From Steinernema hermaphroditum (lineage: Eukaryota; Nematoda; Chromadorea; Rhabditida; Steinernematidae): a DNA stretch of 64,000 nt. The notes under the pieces were generated by a model that did no database searches, had not been told where the DNA came from, and was given only the letters and a program-made list of their open reading frames with translations. The stretch lies in NCBI GenBank assembly GCA_030435675.1, contig CM059624.1, positions 161,218 through 225,217 of the forward strand, written 5' to 3'. The position numbers and the translations under genes are program-made. Shown one piece after another: positions 12,501 to 23,773 of this stretch (positions are counted from its first letter, which is position 1; each line of letters opens with the position of its first letter).

Positions 12501-15500
12501 CAAGAGCTCTGCATCTGACCCTCCTGCTCCAAAGTACCATAGCATTTTTATGATTGGATCTTGTAGAACTGCACGAGCCTGATCGAACGCGCCTATTCCC
12601 GTTGGGATTACTGTGGACTATCTTAGTTTCCTGCAAAACTTTCAATTCGAGACAGCAGGGCCCTTGCTCACACCAAGAGCTCTGCATCTGACCCTCCTGC
12701 TCCAAAGTACCATAGCATTTTTATGATTGGATCTTGTAGAACTGCACGAGCCTGATCGAACGCGCCTACTCTCGTTGGGATTACTGTGGACTATCTTAGT
12801 TTCCTGCAAAACTTTCAATTCGAGACAGCAGGGCCCTTGCTCACACCAAGAGCTCTGCATCTGACCCTCCTGCTCCAAAGTACCATAGCATTTTTATGAT
12901 TGGATCTTGTAGAACTGCACGAGCCTGATCGAACGCGCCTATTCCCGTTGGGATTACTGTGGACTATCTTAGTTTCCTGCAAAACTTTCAATTCGAGACA
13001 GCAGGGCCCTTGCTCACACCAAGAGCTCTGCATCTGACCCTCCTGCTCCAAAGTACCATAGCATTTTTATGATTGGATCTTGTAGAACTGCACGAGCCTG
13101 ATCGAACGCGCCTATTCCCGTTGGGATTACTGTGGACTATCTTAGTTTCCTGCAAAACTTTCAATTCGAGACAGCAGGGCCCTTGCTCACACCAAGAGCT
13201 CTGCATCTGACCCTCCTGCTCCAAAGTACCATAGCATTTTTATGATTGGATCTTGTAGAACTGCACGAGCCTGATTGAACGCGCCTATTCCCGTTGGGAT
13301 TACTGTGGACTATCTTAGTTTCCTGCAAAACTTTCAATTCGAGACAGCAGGGCCCTTGCTCACACCAAGAGCTCTGCATCTGACCCTCCTGCTCCAAAGT
13401 ACCATAGCATTTTTATGATTGGATCTTGTAGAACTGCACGAGCCTGATCGAACGCGCCTATTCCCGTTCGGATTACTGTGGACTATCTTAGTTTCCTGCA
13501 AAACTTTCAATTCGAGACAGATAGGGCCCTTGCTCATCCAAGAGCTCTGCATCTGACCCTCCTGCTCCAAAGTACCATAGCATTTTTATGATTCGTTTCT
13601 TGTAGAACTGCACGAGCCTGATCGAACGCGCCTATTCCCGTTGGGATTACTGTGGACTATCTTAGTTTCCTGCAAAACTTTCAATTCGAGACAGCAGGGC
13701 CTTGCTCACACCAAGAGCTCTGCATCTGACCCTCCTGCTCCAAAGTACCATAGCATTTTTATGATTGGATCTTGTAGAACTGCACGAGCCTGATCGAACG
13801 CGCCTATTCCCGTTGGGATTACTGTGGACTATCTTAGTTTCCTGCAAAACTTTCAATTCGAGACAGCAGGGCCCTTGCTCACACCAAGAGCTCTGCATCT
13901 GACCCTCCTGCTCCAAAGTACCATAGCATTTTTATGATCGGATCTTGTAGAACTGCACGAGCCTGATCGAACGCGCCTATTCCCGTTGGGATTACTGTGG
14001 ACTATCTTAGTTTCCTGCAAAACTTTCAATTCGAGACAGCAGGGCCCTTGCTCACACCAAGAGCTCTGCATCTGACCCTCCTGCTCCAAAGTACCATAGC
14101 ATTTTTATGATCGGATCTTGTAGAACTGCACGAGCCTGATCGAACGCGCCTATTCCCGTTGGAATTACTGTGGACTATCTTAGTTTCCTGCAAAACTTTC
14201 AATTCGAGACAGATAGGGCCCTTGTTCATGCAAAGAGCTCTGCATCTGACCCTCCTGCTCCAAAGTACCATAGCATTTTTATGATTGGATCTTGTAGAAC
14301 TGCACGAGCCTGATCGAACGCGCCTACTCCCGTTGGATTTACTGTGGACTATCTTAGTTTCCTGCAAAACTTTCAATTCGAGACAGCAGGGCCCTTGCTC
14401 ACACCAAGAGCTCTGCATCTGACCCTCCTGCTCCAAAGTACCATAGCATTTTTATGATCGGATCTTGTAGAACTGCACGAGCCTGATCGAACGCGCCTAT
14501 TCCCGTTGGGATTACTGTGGACTATCTTAGTTTCCTGCAAAACTTTCAATTCGAGACAGCAGGGCCCTTGCTCACACCAAGAGCTCTGCATCTGACCCTC
14601 CTGCTCCAAAGTACCATAGCATTTTTATGATTGGATCTTGTAGAACTGCACGAGCCTGATCGAACGCGCCTACTCCCGTTGGGATTACTGTGGACTATCT
14701 TAGTTTCCTGCAAAACTTTCAATTCGAGACAGCAGGGCCCTTGCTCACACCAAGAGCTCTGCATCTGACCCTCCTGCTCCAAAGTACCATAGCATTTTTA
14801 TGATTGGATCTTGTAGAACTGCACGAGCCTGATCGAACGCGCCTATTCCCGTTGGGATTACTGTGGACTATCTTAGTTTCCTGCAAAACTTTCAATTCGA
14901 GACAGCAGGGCCCTTGCTCACACCAAGAGCTCTGCATCTGACCCTCCTGCTCCAAAGTACCATAGCATTTTTATGATTCGGATCTTGTAGAACTGCACGA
15001 GCCTGATCGAACGCGCCTACTCCCGTTGGGATTACTGTGGACTATCTTAGTTTCCTGCAAAACTTTCAATTCGAGACAGCAGGGCCCTTGCTCACACCAA
15101 GAGCTCTGCATCTGACCCTCCTGCTCCAAAGTACCATAGCATTTTTATGATCGGATCTTGTAGAACTGCACGAGCCTGATCGAACGCGCCTATTCCCGTT
15201 GGGATTACTGTGGACTATCTTAGTTTCCTGCAAAACTTTCAATTCGAGACAGCAGGGCCCTTGCTCACACCAAGAGCTCTGCATCTGACCCTCCTGCTCC
15301 AAAGTACCATAGCATTTTTATGATTGGATCTTGTAGAACTGCACGAGCCTGATCGAACGCGCCTATTCCCGTTGGGATTACTGTGGACTATCTTAGTTTC
15401 CTGCAAAACTTTCAATTCGAGACAGATAGGGCCCTTGTTCACACAAAGAGCTCTGCATCTGACCCTCCTGCTCCAAAGTACCATAGCATTTTTATGATTG

Positions 15501-16799
15501 GATCTTGTAGAACTGCACGAGCCTGATCGAACGCGCCTATTCCCGTTGGGATTACTGTGGACTATCTTAGTTTCCTGCAAAACTTTCAATTCGAGACAGA
15601 CAGGGCCCTTGTTCACACCAAGAGTTCTGCATCTGACCCTCCTGCTCCAAAGTACCATAGCATTTTTATGATTGGATCTTGTAGAACTGCACGAGCCTGA
15701 TCGAACGCGCCTATTCCCGTTGGGATTACTGTGGACTATCTTAGTTTCCTGCAAAACTTTCAATTCGAGACAGCAGGGCCCTTGCTCACACCAAGAGCTC
15801 TGCATCTGACCCTCCTGCTCCAAAGTACCATAGCATTTTTATGATTGGATCTTGTAGAACTGCACGAGCCTGATCGAACGCGCCTATTCCCGTTCGGATT
15901 ACTGTGGACTATCTTAGTTTCCTGCAAAACTTTCAATTCGAGACAGCAGGGCCCTTGCTCACACCAAGAGCTCTGCATCTGACCCTCCTGCTCCAAAGTA
16001 CCATAGCATTTTTATGATTGGATCTTGTAGAACTGCACGAGCCTGATCGAACGCGCCTACTCCCGTTGGATTACTGTGGACTATCTTAGTTTCCTGCAAA
16101 ACTTTCAATTCGAGACAGCAGGGCCCTTGCTCACACCAAGAGCTCTGCATCTGACCCTCCTGCTCCAAAGTACCATAGCATTTTTATGATTGGATCTTGT
16201 AGAACTGCACGAGCCTGATCGAACGCGCCTATTCCCGTTGGGATTACTGTGGACTATCTTAGTTTCCTGCAAAACTTTCAATTCGAGACAGCAGGGCCCT
16301 TGCTCACACCAAGAGCTCTGCATCTGACCCTCCTGCTCCAAAGTACCATAGCATTTTTATGATTGGATCTTGTAGAACTGCACGAGCCTGATCGAACGCG
16401 CCTATTCCCGTTGGGATTACTGTGGACTATCTTAGTTTCCTGCAAAACTTTCAATTCGAGACAGCAGGGCCCTTGCTCACACCAAGAGCTCTGCATCTGA
16501 CCCTCCTGCTCCAAAGTACCATAGCATTTTTATGATTGGATCTTGTAGAACTGCACGAGCCTGATCGAACGCGCCTATTCCCGTTGGGATTACTGTGGAC
16601 TATCTTAGTTTCCTGCAAAACTTTCAATTCGAGACAGCAGGGCCCTTGCTCACACCAAGAGCTCTGCATCTGACCCTCCTGCTCCAAAGTACCATAGCAT
16701 TTTTATGATCGGATCTTGTAGAACTGCACGAGCCTGATCGAACGCGCCTACTCTCGTTGGGATTACTGTGGACTATCTTAGTTTCCTGCAAAACTTTCA

Positions 16800-16816
16800 A
16801 TTCGAGACAGCAGGGC
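16800..16816 (+). other. CENP-B-box-like motif in A-type unit (8 of 9 core positions)
   Basis: The 17 bases ATTCGAGACAGCAGGGC align to the published CENP-B core NTTCGNNNNANNCGGGN with one mismatch (A for C at position 13). The motif sits at the start of every A-type unit, so it recurs every 173 bp through the core; this entry is one example. In B units (GACAGATAGGG) only 7 of 9 core positions match. No exact match was found in the window. Protein binding is an inference only. Confidence 0.45.
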
Positions 16817-17491
16817 CCTTGCTCACACCAAGAGCTCTGCATCTGACCCTCCTGCTCCAAAGTACCATAGCATTTTTATGATTGGATCTTGTAGAACTGC
16901 ACGAGCCTGATCGAACGCGCCTATTCCCGTTGGGATTACTGTGGACTATCTTAGTTTCCTGCAAAACTTTCAATTCGAGACAGCAGGGCCCTTGCTCACA
17001 CCAAGAGCTCTGCATCTGACCCTCCTGCTCCAAAGTACCATAGCATTTTTATGATTGGATCTTGTAGAACTGCACGAGCCTGATCGAACGCGCCTATTCC
17101 CGTTGGGATTACTGTGGACTATCTTAGTTTCCTGCAAAACTTTCAATTCGAGACAGCAGGGCCCTTGCTCACACCAAGAGCTCTGCATCTGACCCTCCTG
17201 CTCCAAAGTACCATAGCATTTTTATGATTGGATCTTGTAGAACTGCACGAGCCTGATCGAACGCGCCTATTCCCGTTGGGATTACTGTGGACTATCTTAG
17301 TTTCCTGCAAAACTTTCAATTCGAGACAGCAGGGCCCTTGCTCACACCAAGAGCTCTGCATCTGACCCTCCTGCTCCAAAGTACCATAGCATTTTTATGA
17401 TTGGATCTTGTAGAACTGCACGAGCCTGATCGAACGCGCCTATTCCCGTTGGGATTACTGTGGACTATCTTAGTTTCCTGCAAAACTTTCA
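16800..17491. repeat. Four identical A+a monomers (reference A unit)
   Basis: Units starting at 16800, 16973, 17146 and 17319 read base for base the same and can serve as the reference A+a monomer: 173 bp, 83 G or C. Each has an ApaI site (GGGCCC) and a SacI site (GAGCTC) in box 1, TGATTGG near position 79 and the a-type tail. Three more units with the same features lie at 16108-16626. The unit between the two runs, starting at 16627, differs by TGATCGG and CTCTCG. Confidence 0.9.
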
Positions 17492-19399
17492 ATTCGAGAC
17501 AGCAGGGCCCTTGCTCACACAAAGAGCTCTGCATCTGACCCTCCTGCTCCAAAGTACCATAGCATTTTTATGATTGGATCTTGTAGAACTGCACGAGCCT
17601 GATCGAACGCGCCTATTCCCGTTGGGATTACTGTGGACTATCTTAGTTTCCTGCAAAACTTTCAATTCGAGACAGCAGGGCCCTTGCTCACACCAAGAGC
17701 TCTGCATCTGACCCTCCTGCTCCAAAGTACCATAGCATTTTTATGATCGGATCTTGTAGAACTGCACGAGCCTGATCGAACGCGCCTATTCCCGTTGGGA
17801 TTACTGTGGACTATCTTAGTTTCCTGCAAAACTTTCAATTCGAGACAGCAGGGCCCTTGCTCACACCAAGAGCTCTGCATCTGACCCTCCTGCTCCAAAG
17901 TACCATAGCATTTTTATGATCGGATCTTGTAGAACTGCACGAGCCTGATCGAACGCGCCTACTCCCGTTGGGATTACTGTGGACTATCTTAGTTTCCTGC
18001 AAAACTTTCAATTCGAGACAGACAGGGCCCTTGCTCACACCAAGAGCTCTGCATCTGACCCTCCTGCTCCAAAGTACCATAGCATTTTTATGATCGGATC
18101 TTGTAGAACTGCACGAGCCTGATCGAACGCGCCTATTCCCGTTGGGATTACTGTGGACTATCTTAGTTTCCTGCAAAACTTTCAATTCGAGACAGCAGGG
18201 CCCTTGCTCACACCAAGAGCTCTGCATCTGACCCTCCTGCTCCAAAGTACCATAGCATTTTTATGATTGGATCTTGTAGAACTGCACGAGCCTGATCGAA
18301 CGCGCCTATTCCCGTTGGGATTACTGTGGACTATCTTAGTTTCCTGCAAAACTTTCAATTCGAGACAGCAGGGCCCTTGCTCAGCACCAAGAGCTCTGCA
18401 TCTGACCCTCCTGCTCCAAAGTACCATAGCATTTTTATGATCGGATCTTGTAGAACTGCACGAGCCTGATCGAACGCGCCTATTCCCGTTGGGATTACTG
18501 TGGACTATCTTAGTTTCCTGCAAAACTTTCAATTCGAGACAGCAGGGCCCTTGCTCACACCAAGAGCTCTGCATCTGACCCTCCTGCTCCAAAGTACCAT
18601 AGCATTTTTATGATTGGATCTTGTAGAACTGCACGAGCCTGATTGAACGCGCCTATTCCCGTTGGGATTACTGTGGACTATCTTAGTTTCCTGCAAAACT
18701 TTCAATTCGAGACAGACAGGGCCCTTGCTCACACCAAGAGCTCTGCATCTGACCCTCTTGCTCCAAAGTACCATAGCATTTTTATGATTGGATCTTGTAG
18801 AACTGCACGAGCCTGATCGAACGCGCCTATTCCCGTTGGGATTACTGTGGACTATCTTAGTTTCCTGCAAAACTTTCAATTCGAGACAGACAGGGCCCTT
18901 GCTCACACCAAGAGCTCTGCATCTGACCCTCCTGCTCCAAAGTACCATAGCATTTTTATGATTGGATCTTGTAGAACTGCACGAGCCTGATCGAACGCGC
19001 CTATTCCCGTTGGGATTACTGTGGACTATCTTAGTTTCCTGCAAAACTTTCAATTCGAGACAGACAGGGCCCTTGCTCACTCAAAGAGCTCTGCATCTGA
19101 CCCTCCTGCTCCAAAGTACCATAGCATTTTTATGATTGGATCTTGTAGAACTGCACGAGCCTGATCGAACGCGCCTACTCCCGTTGGGATTACTGTGGAC
19201 TATCTTAGTTTCCTGCAAAACTTTCAATTCGAGACAGCAGGGCCCTTGCTCACACCAAGAGCTCTGCATCTGACCCTCCTGCTCCAAAGTACCATAGCAT
19301 TTTTATGATTGGATCTTGTAGAACTGCACGAGCCTGATCGAACGCGCCTACTCCCGTTGGGATTACTGTGGACTATCTTAGTTTCCTGCAAAACTTTCA

Positions 19400-20437
19400 A
19401 TTCGAGACAGCAGGGCCCTTGCTCACACCAAGAGCTCTGCATCTGACCCTCCTGCTCCAAAGTACCATAGCATTTTTATGATTGGATCTTGTAGAACTGC
19501 ACGAGCCTGATCGAACGCGCCTATTCCCGTTGGGATTACTGTGGACTATCTTAGTTTCCTGCAAAACTTTCAATTCGAGACAGCAGGGCCCTTGCTCACA
19601 CCAAGAGCTCTGCATCTGACCCTCCTGCTCCAAAGTACCATAGCATTTTTATGATCGGATCTTGTAGAACTGCACGAGCCTGATCGAACGCGCCTATTCC
19701 CGTTGGGATTACTGTGGACTATCTTAGTTTCCTGCAAAACTTTCAATTCGAGACAGCAGGGCCCTTGCTCACACCAAGAGCTCTGCATCTGACCCTCCTG
19801 CTCCAAAGTACCATAGCATTTTTATGATTGGATCTTGTAGAACTGCACGAGCCTGATCGAACGCGCCTATTCCCGTTGGGATTACTGTGGACTATCTTAG
19901 TTTCCTGCAAAACTTTCAATTCGAGACAGCAGGGCCCTTGCTCACACCAAGAGCTCTGCATCTGACCCTCCTGCTCCAAAGTACCATAGCATTTTTATGA
20001 TCGGATCTTGTAGAACTGCACGAGCCTGATCGAACGCGCCTACTCCCGTTGGGATTACTGTGGACTATCTTAGTTTCCTGCAAAACTTTCAATTCGAGAC
20101 AGCAGGGCCCTTGCTCACACCAAGAGCTCTGCATCTGACCCTCCTGCTCCAAAGTACCATAGCATTTTTATGATTGGATCTTGTAGAACTGCACGAGCCT
20201 GATCGAACGCGCCTATTCCCGTTGGGATTACTGTGGACTATCTTAGTTTCCTGCAAAACTTTCAATTCGAGACAGCAGGGCCCTTGCTCACACCAAGAGC
20301 TCTGCATCTGACCCTCCTGCTCCAAAGTACCATAGCATTTTTATGATCGGATCTTGTAGAACTGCACGAGCCTGATCGAACGCGCCTATTCCCGTTGGGA
20401 TTACTGTGGACTATCTTAGTTTCCTGCAAAACTTTCA
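19400..20437. repeat. 346-bp dimeric repeat, three copies, inside the core
   Basis: Units alternate between TGATTGG and TGATCGG. The TGATCGG sites fall near 19652, 19998 and 20344, each 346 bp apart, with TGATTGG units between them. Box 1 is A-type and tails are almost all a-type; the unit starting at 19919 has CTCCCG. The alternation stops after 20437, where a B-like unit follows. Confidence 0.7.
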
Positions 20438-23033
20438 ATTCGAGACAGCAGGGCCCTTGCTCACACCAAGAGCTCTGCATCTGACCCTCCTGCTCCAAAG
20501 TACCATAGCATTTTTATGATTGGATCTTGTAGAACTGCACGAGCCTGATCGAACGCGCCTATTCCCGTTCGGATTACTGTGGACTATCTTAGTTTCCTGC
20601 AAAACTTTCAATTCGAGACAGATAGGGCCTTGTTCACGCAAAGAGCTCTGCATCTGACCCTCCTGCTCCAAAGTACCATAGCATTTTTATGATTGGATCT
20701 TGTAGAACTGCACGAGCCTGATCGAACGCGCCTATTCCCGTTGGGATTACTGTGGACTATCTTAGTTTCCTGCAAAACTTTCAATTCGAGACAGCAGGGC
20801 CCTTGCTCACACCAAGAGCTCTGCATCTGACCCTCCTGCTCCAAAGTACCATAGCATTTTTATGATTGGATCTTGTAGAACTGCACGAGCCTGATCGAAC
20901 GCGCCTATTCCCGTTGGGATTACTGTGGACTATCTTAGTTTCCTGCAAAACTTTCAATTCGAGACAGCAGGGCCCTTGCTCACACCAAGAGCTCTGCATC
21001 TGACCCTCCTGCTCCAAAGTACCATAGCATTTTTATGATCGGATCTTGTAGAACTGCACGAGCCTGATCGAACGCGCCTATTCCCGTTGGGATTACTGTG
21101 GACTATCTTAGTTTCCTGCAAAACTTTCAATTCGAGACAGCAGGGCCCTTGCTCACACCAAGAGCTCTGCATCTGACCCTCCTGCTCCAAAGTACCATAG
21201 CATTTTTATGATTGGATCTTGTAGAACTGCACGAGCCTGATCGAACGCGCCTATTCCCGTTGGGATTACTGTGGACTATCTTAGTTTCCTGCAAAACTTT
21301 CAATTCGAGACAGCAGGGCCCTTGCTCACACCAAGAGCTCTGCATCTGACCCTCCTGCTCCAAAGTACCATAGCATTTTTATGATTGGATCTTGTAGAAC
21401 TGCACGAGCCTGATCGAACGCGCCTATTCCCGTTGGGATTACTGTGGACTATCTTAGTTTCCTGCAAAACTTTCAATTCGAGACAGATAGGCCCTTGCTC
21501 ACACCAAGAGCTCTGCATCTGACCCTCCTGCTCCAAAGTACCATAGCATTTTTATGATTGGATCTTGTAGAACTGCACGAGCCTGATCGAACGCGCCTAT
21601 TCCCGTTGGAATTACTGTGGACTATCTTAGTTTCCTGCAAAACTTTCAATTCGAGACAGCAGGGCCCTTGCTCACACCAAGAGCTCTGCATCTGACCCTC
21701 CTGCTCCAAAGTACCATAGCATTTTTATGATTGGATCTTGTAGAACTGCACGAGCCTGATCGAACGCGCCTACTCTCGTTGGGATTACTGTGGACTATCT
21801 TAGTTTCCTGCAAAACTTTCAATTCGAGACAGCAGGGCCCTTGCTCACACCAAGAGCTCTGCATCTGACCCTCCTGCTCCAAAGTACCATAGCATTTTTA
21901 TGATTGGATCTTGTAGAACTGCACGAGCCTGATCGAACGCGCCTATTCCCGTTGGGATTACTGTGGACTATCTTAGTTTCCTGCAAAACTTTCAATTCGA
22001 GACAGACAGGGCCCTTGCTCACACCAAGAGTTCTGCATCTGACCCTCCTGCTCCAAAGTACCATAGCATTTTTATGATTGGATCTTGTAGAACTGCACGA
22101 GCCTGATCGAACGCGCCTATTCCCGTTGGGATTACTGTGGACTATCTTAGTTTCCTGCAAAACTTTCAATTCGAGACAGCAGGGCCCTTGCTCACACCAA
22201 GAGCTCTGCATCTGACCCTCCTGCTCCAAAGTACCATAGCATTTTTATGATTGGATCTTGTAGAACTGCACGAGCCTGATCGAACGCGCCTATTCCCGTT
22301 GGGATTACTGTGGACTATCTTAGTTTCCTGCAAAACTTTCAATTCGAGACAGCAGGGCCCTTGCTCACACCAAGAGCTCTGCATCTGACCCTCCTGCTCC
22401 AAAGTACCATAGCATTTTTATGATTGGATCTTGTAGAACTGCACGAGCCTGATCGAACGCGCCTACTCCCGTTGGAATTACTGTGGACTATCTTAGTTTC
22501 CTGCAAAACTTTCAATTCGAGACAGCAGGGCCCTTGCTCACACCAAGAGCTCTGCATCTGACCCTCCTGCTCCAAAGTACCATAGCATTTTTATGATCGG
22601 ATCTTGTAGAACTGCACGAGCCTGATTGAACGCGCCTATTCCCGTTGGGATTACTGTGGACTATCTTAGTTTCCTGCAAAACTTTCAATTCGAGACAGCA
22701 GGGCCCTTGCTCACACCAAGAGCTCTGCATCTGACCCTCCTGCTCCAAAGTACCATAGCATTTTTATGATCGGATCTTGTAGAACTGCACGAGCCTGATC
22801 GAACGCGCCTACTCTCGTTGGGATTACTGTGGACTATCTTAGTTTCCTGCAAAACTTTCAATTCGAGACAGCAGGGCCCTTGCTCACACCAAGAGCTCTG
22901 CATCTGACCCTCCTGCTCCAAAGTACCATAGCATTTTTATGATTGGATCTTGTAGAACTGCACGAGCCTGATCGAACGCGCCTATTCCCGTTGGGATTAC
23001 TGTGGACTATCTTAGTTTCCTGCAAAACTTTCA

Positions 23034-23208
23034 ATTCGAGACAGATAGGGCCCTTGTTCACAGCAAAGAGCTCTGCATCTGACCCTCTTGCTCCAAAGTA
23101 CCATAGCATTTTTATGATTGGATCTTGTAGAACTGCACGAGCCTGATCGAACGCGCCTATTCCCGTTGGGATTACTGTGGACTATCTTAGTTTCCTGCAA
23201 AACTTTCA
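23034..23208. repeat. 175-bp hybrid monomer next to the gap
   Basis: Box 1 reads GATAGGGCCCTTG then TTCACAGCAAAGAGCTC, two bases longer than the standard form. It is the last complete unit before the gap, followed only by a 65-base partial unit (23209-23273). Confidence 0.8.
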
Positions 23209-23273
23209 ATTCGAGACAGCAGGGCCCTTGCTCACACCAAGAGCTCTGCATCTGACCCTCCTGCTCCAAAGTA

Positions 23274-23773
23274 NNNNNNNNNNNNNNNNNNNNNNNNNNN
23301 NNNNNNNNNNNNNNNNNNNNNNNNNNNNNNNNNNNNNNNNNNNNNNNNNNNNNNNNNNNNNNNNNNNNNNNNNNNNNNNNNNNNNNNNNNNNNNNNNNNN
23401 NNNNNNNNNNNNNNNNNNNNNNNNNNNNNNNNNNNNNNNNNNNNNNNNNNNNNNNNNNNNNNNNNNNNNNNNNNNNNNNNNNNNNNNNNNNNNNNNNNNN
23501 NNNNNNNNNNNNNNNNNNNNNNNNNNNNNNNNNNNNNNNNNNNNNNNNNNNNNNNNNNNNNNNNNNNNNNNNNNNNNNNNNNNNNNNNNNNNNNNNNNNN
23601 NNNNNNNNNNNNNNNNNNNNNNNNNNNNNNNNNNNNNNNNNNNNNNNNNNNNNNNNNNNNNNNNNNNNNNNNNNNNNNNNNNNNNNNNNNNNNNNNNNNN
23701 NNNNNNNNNNNNNNNNNNNNNNNNNNNNNNNNNNNNNNNNNNNNNNNNNNNNNNNNNNNNNNNNNNNNNNNNN
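23274..23773. other. Assembly gap of exactly 500 Ns
   Basis: A run of exactly 500 Ns. The left flank stops at unit position 65 and the right flank resumes at unit position 123. If the array simply continues, the missing length should be 57 + 173n bp (57, 230, 403, 576 and so on, give or take a few bases). Five hundred is not in that series, so the length is most likely a scaffolding placeholder. The subfamily composition also differs across the gap. Confidence 0.98.

Larger units (their letters stand above)
1..23273. repeat. 173-bp satellite array, left block (134 full units)
   Basis: The same 173-bp unit follows itself without a break from the first base to the assembly gap. Unit starts (the A of ATTCGAGACAG) fall at 6, 179, 352 and so on to 23209. 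The distance from 6 to 23209 is 134 x 173 + 21, so nearly all units are 173 bp; most of the excess comes from units of 174 bp. The array is in one orientation with no inverted copy, no inserted element and no unique sequence. Function is not visible from sequence; a nucleosome-scale monomer in an array this long is typical of centromeric or pericentromeric heterochromatin. I do not recognise the family. Confidence 0.99.
5894..23273. repeat. Satellite domain 2: homogeneous A+a core
   Basis: Almost every unit has the A-type box 1 and the a-type tail, and neighbours differ by few or no bases. The marker TGATCGG first appears near 5971 and recurs to about 22770. Outside this domain I found it only near 54538 and 54711. 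A few B-like units are scattered through it (for example those starting at 7104, 8491, 12299 and 20611). The uniformity suggests recent amplification or frequent conversion. The right edge is cut by the gap, so the true extent is unknown. Confidence 0.8.

Noticed and set aside
16909..16916. Pol III B-box-like GTTCGATC on the minus strand, suggesting a tRNA-derived repeat.
   Set aside because: Only the core of the box matches. No convincing A box lies at the right distance, and the flanks do not form a T-arm stem.
16800..16972. Primate alpha satellite (about 171 bp).
   Set aside because: The length is close, but the sequence is richer in G+C and does not resemble the alpha monomer I know. Only the short box-like motif recalls it.
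1..23273. CRISPR-like regular repetition.
   Set aside because: The repeat fills the entire unit. There are no unique spacers, and the period of 173 bp is far too long.
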